Positions 11,991 through 22,470 of a stretch of DNA of 64,000 bases are shown one piece after another. The notes below the pieces were generated by a model. The model was not told the origin of the DNA and searched no databases. It saw nothing but the letters and a program-made list of their open reading frames with translations. Made by a program: the position numbers and the translations under genes. Positions within the stretch are counted from its first letter, which is position 1. Every line of letters begins with the position of its first letter. Source of the DNA: Symsagittifera roscoffensis (taxonomy: Eukaryota > Xenacoelomorpha > Acoela > Convolutidae); NCBI RefSeq assembly GCF_963678635.1, contig NC_087070.1:24477419-24541418 (forward strand), read 5' to 3'.

Positions 11991-12441
11991 GTAGGTCGCC
12001 ACCGATCAAATCTGTATCAGATAAAAGCACACTGAGGTAGCTGACAAGTAGCTGTGCATGAAGCACATAATGCTGCAACTACAGTTAGTTTTGCAAAAAA
12101 AAAGAGTTTTTTAACCGACTCTAATAATGTTGATATTTCTGTTAGGTAAGGGAGGCTAACGTCGGCTAAGCTCGATTAATGGAAAAAGCTCAAATAAGGT
12201 TAATAACATCAATGTTTTTTGAAGTCCGCGACAATTGGAATCGAAAGTCTTAATTTATTCAATTACTTCGCAGCGCTGATTTTTGCTTCAGATGGTTTTG
12301 AGGTTTCTGCAAGAGTTCAAAATGCTTAATTTGGAAAACTTTGCCGTCAAAAAATACATAAAAGGGTTTTTTCCAGTGATTTGTCTGCTTACATAGATCT
12401 AATACAGTGATTTAAAAAAGGAATTTTGTAAATGTGAACAG

Positions 12442-12742
12442 GAAATATTTTAGGGGTATGGTTAGCAAGCGCAGTGCAGATCACACGAAAGATTACCACA
12501 AAAACAGTCGAATCACGACAACTGGGTTACCACACCCCCCTAACTACACTCACTGCTGTCAATGCAGCAGTAGCAAAGTCTCCACTTCCCCATCAATGAG
12601 AGCAGTCGCAGACCAGAAAGATCATGAGACAATCTTACGGATAGGGGGGTGCAGTTTAGATCGAGACCAAACCTGCCAGGCGTGCTGCACTCCGAAAGGA
12701 AAAATAAGCCGAGTAAGCATCAAGGAACAGGCACGCGAATAG
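12442..12742 (+). CDS. GPCR terminal exon: helix 8 and C-tail
   Basis: Acceptor GTGAACAG precedes GAAATATTTTAGG. Joining the AG carried from 11990 gives an in-frame RKYFRGMV, so the protein reads NPLRKYFRGMVSKR across the junction: a typical amphipathic helix 8 with the F(R/K) signature. About 90 further residues follow, rich in Ser/Thr and with cysteine pairs (HCCQC, QACC) that could be palmitoylated, then TAG at 12740. No PDZ-binding C-terminus is obvious. The phase match between the two exons and the helix 8 continuity are the main support. Family subtype unknown. Confidence 0.75.
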
Positions 12743-12810
12743 GCCGCAGCGTCAACATGCTCAAATATCAATCGGGGAATCAAATCGGCTAATTGTTGAT
12801 GGTGGAATCC

Positions 12811-13157
12811 CTCATGCGCGAAGGACCGAATGCGCGAAAATGAAAATCAGTCAATCAGATTTCAGTAATCTAAAATTTGGAAAGAAAGTAAACATTTCCA
12901 GGGACTGGAGTATTGATATTGGCCGACAATAAAATCGGCAGAAATATGCAAATTTTTCAAATTGTTATTGACCGCCGGAAAATCGGGACAAATTTAACAT
13001 TTCCAGGGTTTCGTAATGAAAGCAGCAAAATATTGCTTCATTTAATTCATTTTAACTGAATGACATTAGTTTCTTTTTAAAAATTGACTTTCGGCTAATT
13101 TTGTCTTCGGTCCTTGGCCCACAAGTTTTTTCGCCCATTCGGTCCTTCGCGCATGAG
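12811..13157. mobile_element. 347-bp TIR element (MITE)
   Basis: Terminal inverted repeats of about 22-30 bp: CTCATGCGCGAAGGACCG... at 12811 and its near-perfect complement ending at 13157 (one mismatch, GCGCG versus GGGCG). No coding frame inside. It lies 68 bp after the GPCR stop and supplies an AATAAA at 12928-12933 in the gene's orientation. A diverged relative is seen at 32832-32993. Confidence 0.7.
12928..12933 (+). terminator. candidate poly(A) signal for GPCR
   Basis: AATAAA 186 bp after the GPCR stop codon, inside the TIR element. It is the first canonical hexamer I see downstream on the plus strand; use is inferred. Confidence 0.35.
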
Positions 13158-13811
13158 AATAGCCCCCGAGATGTGTTATACTTCGAAACTTATCCGTTAT
13201 CAGAAGTTTTCTAGAAGTATTCATTAGCATGAACTTTAGAGACATTCATTTATAAATATTGCAAACTTAAACTTCGAACACCGGAATGTTCACGAACACA
13301 TTCACAAACAATTTTGTTTTCGTATTCTACCTCCAAACTGTAAAACTGTCAGTTGATTGTTTATCGGGTGGGGAAATGGTAGAAGAGCCCGAAATTGTTA
13401 AAGAATTCCTGTGGCGACTTTGGTGCTTTTGCTTTCAAAAGTTTCATACCAGAATATGCGTGTTTCATTTGCCAAACTATCATTTAAAGCATTATCATAA
13501 TTTTTTTATCTAAATTCAGTCTGAATTTTAGTTCACGGATTACAAAGTTTAGTCGATTTTCAGATATAAAAATAGTGCAGTTTATGTTTTCGGTTAAAAA
13601 TAATATGTTGCAAGTATAATGCATGCGTTTTGTTCGATTACAGAGTTACCTTCGCAGTCATTTATATTTTTTAATTATTTTATATCTCAACTATTAGATC
13701 AATTGGATGTCTTTATGTCAAAAATTTTGTTTCATCCAGTCTTTTCACTTTTATTTGAAACTTTTCAGGAGAAGATGCAAGCCTAACTCAGGTCTTGCCT
13801 GTTTCATGAAT
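13158..13811. other. no gene recognised
   Basis: AT-rich spacer between the TIR element and the LTR retrotransposon. The plus-strand frame at 13286-13513 shows no family motif and is not supported. Confidence 0.5.
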
Positions 13812-13815
13812 ATAT

Positions 13816-14970
13816 TTTACTAAGCGCTCATTGCTGGTTGAATGCTTAGTAATTTTATCCTAAATTATAAGTCTCACCTTAGATCGTCAAATTGTCTTGA
13901 CAAAAAGTAGAGTAGAAACAATAGTTAGAAAAGGTATGAATTAATTAGTTGGTTAATTACAAAGCACTGGGTTATTAGATTATATAAACGAATCGAACAG
14001 CTTAAAGAAATATACCTATGAGGGGAGGTTGAGCTAATCTTATGTTGTTCATCAATTTTTTATCTTCTTACTAAGATCGGTGGCTGATTAGTATGTATGG
14101 TTGCCCTTGATTTTGTCCAAGTCAGCATTTCTGGTTGGGTCGTCTGAATCGTCTTGCCGTAGTCCTTTGGGTACTTGTAGTCCAGACTTCCTCGGGGGTG
14201 CGTATCTCGATTATTTCGATTTATAATTTTTCGAATCAAACTTAAATTGAGAATTTATTCTCTTTTTATAAATGAAAAGGGCTAGATTAATTTTAGTGTT
14301 AGGGCAGAAAAGAAAAATTATTTATTTTTAAAAGATCTGACTGAAGAGAAATGACTTGCTGCTGACTGAGCAAAATGAAACACTGAAGATTTCAGGCCAG
14401 TCCTTTTGCTCGTAAGCATAAACCGGCGGCTGATTCAATCTTTAATTATTCAGGTTTCACCTGCTCCTTTGTTCTCCCTTTCTTATAAGGGAATATTCAA
14501 CTAGTTTTTATTTGATTTTTTCAAATCAAATATCTTCAACTTATTAGTCCCCTTTGATAAAAACCGCAGCCTTCAGTTTGTCTTATTAAAAATTCATATT
14601 ACTCTCTCTGATGCATCATATTGCAGGTGCACCTCTGCTTAATCAAAGCAAGGAGAATTTCAGTGCAGCCGGCAAGACTGCTAAATATTTATCCAGTTTG
14701 TTTCAAGTTAAGTTAAAAGGGACGTATTAATAATCGCCGCCCTTTTCAAATATTGAGTATGAAAAAATGAGAAAACTTGGACAAGTATTCAAAAAGGAGT
14801 GGATTTTCAAAACAAGATTTTATAGTCCTAATAAGAGTAAATCAGTCAATATCTGATTTAGTGAAAAGAGGCTTTAATTTAAATGGCACGCTCCAATTTA
14901 GAATTGGGTCGTTAAATAAACAATTAAGACAATGGTCTTTTGTGTGTGTGTAGTATTTTGCAATACTACA
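13816..14970 (-). repeat. 3' LTR
   Basis: Direct repeat of 22491-23645. In element orientation it begins TGTAGTATT right after the PPT and ends ...CGCTTAGTAAA rather than the usual CA. A TATA-like TTTATATAAT lies near 13979-13990 in the same orientation. The matching region actually extends to 13815-14971, a 1-bp ambiguity at each side caused by shared flanking bases. Confidence 0.88.
14949..14970. repeat. palindrome at the LTR tip
   Basis: The outermost 22 bp of the LTR form a perfect hairpin: 9-bp arms TGTAGTATT and AATACTACA around a 4-nt loop (GCAA in element orientation). The same palindrome is at the outer end of the other LTR (23624-23645). Confidence 0.8.
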
Positions 14971-14986
14971 ACTCACCCCTTTTTTT
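14971..14986 (-). promoter_or_regulatory. polypurine tract
   Basis: AAAAAAAGGGGTGAGT in element orientation directly abuts the TG that starts the 3' LTR. This is the expected position and composition of the plus-strand primer. Confidence 0.75.
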
Positions 14987-15117
14987 AGAAAATTAAGCTG
15001 TTCGATTCTTACAGTTACCATGGTGAAAATTTAAACACTTTACTGGTTAAATACTATAGTTAAAAAATTTAAAAAGAACATCAAATGAAAAGTTTGAAAA
15101 GATAGGTTAGGTTTTAT

Positions 15118-15792
15118 CTAGAGCTTCCTTCCGGCTTCTAGCTCCACATTGTATGATCTGAGGATCGCTATCTTCCTCTGTGAAGCCTCAAGTTTTTGTT
15201 GCAACTTCACGATTTTCTTCTTTTTAATTTTGTTTTTGATTCGTAGTCTGCTCATTCCGTCCGTAAGTTGTTGAATGTCGTCCTGTTCTTCCTGTCTGTT
15301 TTTTATATGGTTCGGAAAAGCAGTTATTCCCTCGAACGGGATGGTGACTTGCGTGCCTCCTGCCTTGAGGATGTAGCCGTGTTCCTCCCTCTTCTTTAAT
15401 TTCCAGAAGTTGTTTTCGTTCTTTATAACCACTTCTGGCTGGGTTATGAAGTCGATAGGCATCATCGCCTTTTCCATTGTCATTGAATTGACGACTTCAA
15501 GGAACGATGGCAGTTTCCATCTGTTATAATTTTCCTTTATTGAGTACTTTAAACTCGTTATATATTTTGGATTTTCCGTATCCAATTTGGTTTCTCTGCA
15601 CTTCTGCAGTTCCAATCTTTGGGTTAAATTGGGAAAATTGCGAGGATTCCTATTTAACCCGTCGTCCATTGACAAAGATTGTACTGCTACAGGTTTTCGT
15701 TGTTTCTTCCTGCGAGGCAGCTTTCTTTTAAACTCCTCTGGTGCTGGGTCTGAATTTCTGCAGTTCCAGTTTAAAATTGGGTCGTATTCCAT
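15118..15792 (-). CDS. unrecognised 224-aa basic coiled-coil protein in LTR element
   Basis: Complete ATG-to-stop frame ending about 130 bp before the PPT, i.e. where env or accessory ORFs sit in LTR elements. The N-terminus has MEYDPILNWNCRNSDPAP then a basic patch RKLPRRKKQRK. The centre is mixed, and the C-terminal 60 residues (from about 165) are Lys/Glu/Gln-rich with heptad spacing, likely a coiled coil. There is no signal peptide, transmembrane segment or fusion-peptide-like stretch, so it does not look like an envelope protein. No integrase or RT motif. It could be a captured host fragment, a novel accessory protein, or a relict of pol too diverged to see. It is long for chance in AT-rich DNA. 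Confidence 0.55.
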   Translation of the reverse strand: MEYDPILNWNCRNSDPAPEEFKRKLPRRKKQRKPVAVQSLSMDDGLNRNPRNFPNLTQRLELQKCRETKLDTENPKYITSLKYSIKENYNRWKLPSFLEVVNSMTMEKAMMPIDFITQPEVVIKNENNFWKLKKREEHGYILKAGGTQVTIPFEGITAFPNHIKNRQEEQDDIQQLTDGMSRLRIKNKIKKKKIVKLQQKLEASQRKIAILRSYNVELEAGRKL

Positions 15793-15960
15793 TTGCTAAA
15801 CATCAATAAAAAATGACCAAATTTTCAAAATCCCGAATTACATTCGGATATTAGGGCTAATTATCAAATGTTTGAACAATGAAGGACAAAGTGTAAAATT
15901 GTATATATATAAAAGGTGGAAAATATAATCTTGTGGTTTCACACAAACCCACTACGGAAA

Positions 15961-16048
15961 ACAAATGAAGAAAGACGATCATGGTGTTTATTAACCACAG
16001 GAATACAAATGAAGAAAGACGATCATGGTGTTTATTAACCACAGGAAT
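15961..16048. repeat. exact 44-bp tandem duplication
   Basis: A 44-bp unit starting ACAAATGAAGAAAGACGATC occurs at 15961-16004 and again, identical, at 16005-16048, inside the LTR element upstream (in element sense) of the 224-aa ORF. Confidence 0.85.
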
Positions 16049-17443
16049 AAAGCATTTTCCGACACTGAGTTAAGCTCAGATATTAAACTTATGTAGTTAA
16101 AGCAAAAATGGAAATTTTAGGCATTAATTAACCCCTAATATAAAAGTATGTCCACCTGGTTGTCATAACCAGCAATTTTTGTTACATTTTTTGATAGAAA
16201 AAACAAAAGATTTAAATTAGAATCAAATCAAAATGAAATATCGTAGAAAAGGAAAATTAAACAGACAATTTGCAAACTGTATAGTTTTCAAAAAGATAAG
16301 TTTATTAGTTTATCTTTGGTTTTAATCCTCTGCATCAATCCATGTTCACATCTTTAGTACAGAAAGTCATCCTGAACTTTATGATGCAAAAATTTAACGT
16401 AAACAATCTTAAGGATGATGTGGTCCAATTTTCAAAGTGTTGCTTCTGAAAATTTGTTGTTTTTAAGGGTTTAAATGCCTGCATGTTGTGGATTTTGGGC
16501 TACCGAATTGATATTTTGGCCAAATTGTGAGGAGTGAATCATAAGAGTCTCAAAGGCTGCATACAGCCACCAACAAGCACTTGCGTTGTTGAAAGAATAT
16601 GGTACCATAATTTTAAAAAGGCTACATGAAGCCACCAACAAATGCTGGCATAAATCTGCGGCGGGTCGGGTCGAAAAACGTTGTTCGCCCATTTTTTGAT
16701 AAAGAATATTGATGAAAATTTTTATCAATGTGTTGAGAAGAAAGGAGGTGATATCTCCCTTTTTGATGAATTTCTTCTAGTTTGCATTTTGTAACTTGAA
16801 AACTACAAAGATGATAATTATTGTCATCGGTCCCTACTTGGGCCCTAAGAGGAATCCGATGGTGCAAATTAACTTCGCAGAATGAGTTTGTTACAATCTT
16901 ACATTGGCTAGTTCTTTCATCAAAGGTTTCACTCTATTAATTCTCGTTATTGCACGTAGGGTAATTTGACATTCCCTTAAGTTTAATACTGAATTTTCAG
17001 TTAATAAAACCGCCTGAAAATGAATTCATTATAGACTCGTAACACTGTAATATTTGAAACTCCTGGCCTTTTGCAGTTTTTTTGCAAATATATTGAAGTC
17101 GAAAAACTTTTTTTTGTCTGAGCCATTGGCTTCCGATCCCTCTATCTTTATTTGATTCTGAGGATGGTCCAAAATTGTAAGCGTACTTGACTGTTTTCGA
17201 TCTCGGTTAAGAATTAAATCCGTGTTCATGCATTTTGGCATATCCCCTTAGGTGTCATACAGAACCGCTATTCATTGTAGTATATTTGTTGGATAATACT
17301 CGTAATCTTATTTTTTAGTAAGATTAAATTAGATTTACTGCTCAGTATACAAAACGTTAGGTAAAATAACAAAGTTAAAGCGTTATAAAAGCTTTGACGA
17401 AAACTTCACATTTATAAATAATTTAAAGCAGGAAGAAATGGGT
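16049..17443 (-). other. LTR-element interior where pol would be expected: no pol seen
   Basis: Between the protease stop (17444) and the 224-aa ORF there are only short frames. The longest on the element strand (17029-17241, 70 aa; 16622-16867, 81 aa) show no RT, RNase H or integrase motif. A short near-repeat (GCCACCAACAA with flanks) occurs near 16565 and 16630. A complete gypsy pol needs about 3 kb, more than the space available. Confidence 0.6.
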
Positions 17444-18190
17444 TTATTTTATTTCTATGTTTTCAAACGTTTGGCCTATTACACCTTTGTTTATATCTAC
17501 TTTTGATAATCTGGAGTTTTTAAGTACGATAGGCATTGACTTAATTTCATTCCTACAATAAGTGCTTTTTCCATTAATGCCTTTTTGTTCTAAGGACTTA
17601 TCAATTCTAAACGATGTTCCTGCTTTGAAAACTATGCCTGCTGGAGAAACTGAAATTACGCGGGATGATTTTGGTGCAATAGTTATATTTTTATCAAGAA
17701 GTACATTTTGATAAAAACTTAGATATGGATAACTTTTGCTTCTTATAATAATGATAGGAACTGTTATATATGGGTATTTTTTTAATTCTAAGTTCAAATT
17801 TGGAAAGTTTATTGATTTAATGTTGTGACAAATGAAATCCATTCCTAATATATTTAGATCGCAGCAATTCTTGGCTGAAATCCATGCTTTAATTTTTACC
17901 GGATTATCAGAGTTTGTACCAAAAGTTGATTCAAAATTAGTATAACCTATAAGTTTAAGTTTTTCTCCATTCACAGCAACTGTGTTTGATCTAGATTTAT
18001 TCAACTGTAGAGGCTGTATTTTACAAAATTGTTCATAACTGTCAAAATTAATAAGCGAACATGTTGCTCCAGTGTCTAGTAGAAATTGAGTTTCCAGACC
18101 GTTATTTTTATTTTTGTCTCCGACGGGATGTTGGTATAAATTAATATATAATTGTATTTTTGGTTCAGACGGAGACTGATCTAGTTTAAA
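17444..18190 (-). CDS. LTR-element aspartic protease region
   Basis: Open frame of 248 codons carrying the retropepsin active site LLDTGATCSLI (DTGA codons at 18065-18076), followed by a typical pepsin-fold tail (LNILGMDFICHN, compare the ILG motif near the C-terminus of retropepsins). It continues past the protease into a linker-like stretch and then stops where RT would normally follow. It lies in the same frame as gag but is separated from it by three in-frame stops (TGA 18206-18208, TGA 18200-18202, TAA 18191-18193), so there is no frameshift site to explain a fusion. Expression therefore needs splicing, reinitiation or a helper, or the region is decayed. Confidence 0.75.
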   Translation of the reverse strand, partial: FKLDQSPSEPKIQLYINLYQHPVGDKNKNNGLETQFLLDTGATCSLINFDSYEQFCKIQPLQLNKSRSNTVAVNGEKLKLIGYTNFESTFGTNSDNPVKIKAWISAKNCCDLNILGMDFICHNIKSINFPNLNLELKKYPYITVPIIIIRSKSYPYLSFYQNVLLDKNITIAPKSSRVISVSPAGIVFKAGTSFRIDKSLEQKGINGKSTYCRNEIKSMPIVLKNSRLSKVDINKGVIGQTFENIEIK

Positions 18191-18205
18191 TTAGCAAGTT
18201 CACAC

Positions 18206-19276
18206 TCATTGTCGGTAATAGTCTCCTGGAATGTCATCATCACTAAAGTTGTGGATCTGGTAAGGTGAATGATAATCGTTATTTTCGTTGAAGTGTTTCT
18301 TACTGTTCGACCTGTCACGCGATTGAGAACTTTCATTGAAGTTTGACAAGTGCCTGAACTCTTGCTGAGAGTTTATGTCATTGAAATTGTTGTCTACTCT
18401 TGACCTACTCTTGCTATAGTTATGGTAACTTCTGTTTGAGTTCTCTCTTAATTGAAGCGAGTCATAATTTTGCTCCTGTTGATCGTTATATTTAAAGCAA
18501 TGGCTTATCGTATGGCCTGACATGCAACACCAGTTGCAAAACATTGGGTTGTTTTGTTTGTTTCTTTGCTCATGTGGATTATAAGCTGCGTTTATTTTAT
18601 GATATTTCATTAGTCCTGTTAACTCTTTAAGTTGATCCTTTATTCCCTCTATTTCCAATTTATTATCTATGCTACTGGATGCTGTTCCGATAAAATCTCT
18701 ACTTATTGCAAAACTTAAGTCTTTTGTAGCAATATGATCTTTTAATTGCTGCCAAGTTGCGGGTGGATTCTCAATTAGGAATTGATGCGCCTTTTGTTTT
18801 AAGCCTAGCGGGCTTAAGCCACGTACAAAGAATTCCATTTTCTTTGCTGTTCTTTGATCATCATTAAAAGTTGGATTAGGCCATCCACGGTCTACTGCGG
18901 TGCTTAATCTATGTATGTAGCTTTTAATGAATTCATTAGGTTGTCTTTTTATGTTTTCTGCTTCTATTCGTCTCCTATACTTATCCTTATCATCAGTGAA
19001 TCTATCTATGAATTGATCTCTTATCTCATTCCAAGGTAAGTTTGCTGCTAATCCCTGATACCATTGAGCGGCTGGGCCTCTTAATATTGAACCAAATAAG
19101 GCTCTTTGTCTGTTATCATATGCGTCTTGTTCGTCACCTGCGTCTCCTGGTCTAGTGCCTAGGGAAAATGCTATCTTTTTCTCTACTATATCAAGAAAAT
19201 CTCTTGCATCTTCATTCGGATCTAAGCCGGTAAACTTTTCGAGAGCTAAATCTGGGTATGCTACTACATTTGCCAT
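18206..19276 (-). CDS. gag: LTR-element Gag
   Basis: Complete 356-aa frame with a good start (AAAGATGG). Matrix/capsid-like helical region at about 10-190 includes ALFGSILRGPAAQWYQGL, typical of Ty3/Gypsy capsids (L.G.A..W), and RQPNEFIKSYIHRL. A single CCHC zinc knuckle C247-x2-C250-x4-H255-x4-C260 binds RNA during packaging. The C-terminus is Asn/Ser/Arg-rich and disordered. No internal stop or frameshift, in contrast to the decayed LINEs in this window, which fits a recently mobile element whose particle protein is intact. It would form virus-like particles in the cytoplasm if expressed. Confidence 0.88.
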   Translation of the reverse strand: MANVVAYPDLALEKFTGLDPNEDARDFLDIVEKKIAFSLGTRPGDAGDEQDAYDNRQRALFGSILRGPAAQWYQGLAANLPWNEIRDQFIDRFTDDKDKYRRRIEAENIKRQPNEFIKSYIHRLSTAVDRGWPNPTFNDDQRTAKKMEFFVRGLSPLGLKQKAHQFLIENPPATWQQLKDHIATKDLSFAISRDFIGTASSSIDNKLEIEGIKDQLKELTGLMKYHKINAAYNPHEQRNKQNNPMFCNWCCMSGHTISHCFKYNDQQEQNYDSLQLRENSNRSYHNYSKSRSRVDNNFNDINSQQEFRHLSNFNESSQSRDRSNSKKHFNENNDYHSPYQIHNFSDDDIPGDYYRQ

Positions 19277-22200
19277 CTTTGTTTAATTCACTCAATGTTT
19301 TGTTAACAATATATAAAAGGTTTGGATGTGTTGTGTACTGATCAATTGTACGGACTGAAATAATTGTTAGAATAAAGTTACAATAAAGTTAAATAAAGTT
19401 ACAATGAAGTTTGCTGGTTTCAATGAATACGAATTTTTGTTAGATAGATCAATAGTGCTAATGGGCTGATTAAGCTTTTTTAAGATAGAAGTTATCTCTA
19501 GGGTATTGCTGCTGGAGAGAATGGTTAATTCGTGAATATTTTAGTGTGGGTGTTTGGACAAAATTGTGATTTGATCTTTTTGGATATTGGTGATATACCA
19601 TATAATTTTTGTGGATTTATTTTAATTTTAGTTTTAAATGAAATGCTGTTGTATTTACTTGATAAAAGTTGGTCATAGCATTTTACATCATTTTAGGGAC
19701 ATAAATATTTATTTAGGGAATGATAAACAATATAAAGTATATTTAAATTTTTCTTATGAACTTGTTATGATTTATTTTTTGTTAAGGAAAAATTTGTGTT
19801 GTTAATAAAAAATGATTAAAATACAAGTAGTTTTGTGCTTGGGTATATCATGATATCAAAAAGCAATCGGGAGTGAAGCAATTAATCGTACTTGCGGTAT
19901 ATAAATTATCTTATTTGGTATTTTTATTTGCTTAAGAATTGTGTCAATTTCTGGAGTGTATCGTCAAAAAAAGACGTATAATTCGTGTTTATCGTCGTTA
20001 GGGTGTTTTGCTAGTATACTAATATGATCTTTTTCAGTGTTAGTGATTTACCATATGATGTTAGAGACTTTATTTCCTAATTTGAGTTTTAAATTTATTG
20101 TACTGACGTCAATTTTAAAATTTGTTGACATTAATTTTTACGATGTTTGTTTTCTTTTTCTTGAGCTAAGTTGTACTATTTGATTAGTATGTTTTAGAGT
20201 AATGAAAACCTCTTAGGAATTTTTGAATATTAACAAAGGTTATTAATAATAAGATAAGGAAATAAAAATTTTCTTTGGAAAAAAAAAATTTTTCTAAATT
20301 TTTTTCTAAGTTTTTCAAGTTTTTTATTTGCTGATTCCTTAACTGAAACCTAAAACTTTGTTCAAGTGAAGTTTTGTTGATGCTATGGTATGGTTAACAG
20401 TATAACTATATGCCTTTATTGGTTATTATTGGTTCAAAACTTATTTTTTTTGTTAAAAATTTTTAGAAAATTTTTTGACTGAAACGATAATCTGAAACCT
20501 GAAACTATGGTAGCTGAAGTTGAGATTTTTTTAATCTTAAAATTTTCTATACGCTTTATTATATCTGGTTTTCGCTTTATCTTGCAAAAAAATTCGAGAA
20601 AACCGAATCTTTTGATATCTTAAACTTAGTTTTTGAAAACTCAAACCTAAAACTCTGAAACTCTCTAAAACTCGGTGCATGAAAATAAAAAGTTGGTTTT
20701 TGATAGCTGGTCTAGTGTAAATTAGAATTTTGAACAGGTTTGTAACTTCAAAATCAAAAATTTGTTTGCGGAAACCTACGTTTTTGGGGCTGAAACTATG
20801 ATCTCTAGAACTGAAACTATGGTTTGACCACTTGGTTTTAGAGTTTTGAGATTGGAAATTTAGGTTGGTCTCTCTAATATATTTCTATTTCAGCAATAAA
20901 ATTGCCAAAAAGATGAAAATTTTAGCCTAAAACGACGATTTTAGTTTTCTGAAACTATAAGTTTGAGGGCTCAAACTAACACCTTCTAGAAGTTTTTTGA
21001 GTTTAAAAATTTGTTAGTGCATTAAAGATTCTTATTATCTTTCAATATTTCACAAAAATTTTTCTCGGGAAGCAAGATTTTTGGTTCTGAAACCAAAAAC
21101 ACCAATTCTGAAACGTACGTTTCAGCCTTAGGAACCAAATTTTAAAATTGGTTTGGTGGGTTTTAACACCGTTAGTTTTCTCTAGAAAGTCAAATTTCGG
21201 CGTTCGGAGCTCATTTTTGAGACCAAAAACTCAATTTTTGTGTTCTGAAACCTGAAATTAACAAAAACGTACCATTTAAGACCAGGTTTTTGACTTATGG
21301 TATCCAAATTTGGGTTTGACTAGTTCAACTTTTGCTGTTTTACCCGAATCCGTTCACAGAAACTTTAAATTTTGACCGGAAACTATACTTATTTTAACTG
21401 AAACGTTTGACCCTATAACTGAAACCTAGACTGAAACCAAAAATTTTGGCTGGTAAAAATCAATTTTTTAGTGCTTATGCTATCATATGAAACCTATTTT
21501 ATCAATATAAAGTGGATGTGTCAGTGTTTCAAACCTAGTTTTTGTTGTGAAACCTGATATTTTTGTGCTGAAACTAAAACTTGGTGTTTGGTGTTATGTG
21601 GTTAACGTTTAAGATTGGTTTTAGTGCGTAATCTTATTGTTAATTAGGTGTATAGTTAAACTGTGTCAAAAAAAACTAATGATTTATTAAAAAACACTCA
21701 AATCCGTTCCTTCCTTTTTGGTTTTTGTTATTTTCGTCCTTAGTTTCAGTAATTGGTAGCTTTACTGATGGATGATTTAGGTTTAAGTTACGTTAAGGTG
21801 GTTAGAATTAAAATGAGTTTAAGAAAATTTGAGGATAAGCCTCGAGAATTGATGAAGGATTAGGATAAATAGCAACAACCGTGGATGGTTTGAGATAATG
21901 TGATGAAGAATTCAATTTATCATACAATTTAGGGTACTCTTAGATCGCACATATGACCACTTAACCCCCTCGAAAAAATAATTGAAGATATTTAATAAGT
22001 TTTTGAGCACTTAAGTTTAATACAGAATTTCGTTAATTTTAGTGATGATAACTTTAAACTGAAGTTTTGGCATGTAATTAGTGGATTACTGGACAAAACG
22101 GGTATATCTTACTAGCGGACTTAGGCAGAGAACGATTCTTTCAGAAATTTTATATATTATTATAATAATAGATAATAGTTAAGTTCATGAGCTAATGTCA

Positions 22201-22470
22201 GTTAGAAAGCCGTCTAATAGACCTCGAGATGGAGGGATATCGTGGGCGACTGCTAGCGCAGGGGATGCTTTCGCAAGAACCCTACTAGGAATATCTGTCA
22301 AGTAGAAGACAATGAAATTGTGTTTCTATCGAAAGATACCCATTGTCTCTGGCTTTTTGAGGTTGGAAACTAATCTGACAAATACTCACAGATCCTAAGA
22401 ATAATATATTTTTATAATTTTAAAAGCTGTTTCTAGTTTGTTGGAAAAAGAATTTCTTAAGGAGTAGTTC
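19277..22470 (-). promoter_or_regulatory. 3.2-kb non-coding leader of LTR element
   Basis: Between PBS and gag there is no long open frame on the element strand. The middle holds a dense one-strand motif array (separate entry). Near 22310-22350 AGACAATG and CATTGTCT form an 8-bp inverted pair around an inner TATC/GATA stem, a possible leader hairpin. A leader this long is unusual and suggests packaging or regulatory function, or replacement of coding DNA. Confidence 0.6.
20341..21575 (-). promoter_or_regulatory. GAAAC/GTTTC motif array in LTR-element leader
   Basis: I count 20 GAAAC pentamers on the + strand (GTTTC in element sense) between 20341 and 21575, most as CTGAAAC followed by C or T, spaced irregularly at roughly 10-150 bp. 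The opposite-strand form is almost absent (GTTTC near 21117 and 21524). Given the base composition, about one or two would be expected. Intervening sequence is not otherwise repeated, so this looks like a cluster of short binding sites rather than a decayed satellite. Candidate insulator, enhancer or RNA-binding array; function inferred. Confidence 0.55.

Noticed and set aside
11652-12078. Two minus-strand open frames (98 and 135 aa) rich in Ser/Pro
   Set aside because: They are antisense to the GPCR exon; the Ser/Pro run is the complement of the GGGGAG tract.
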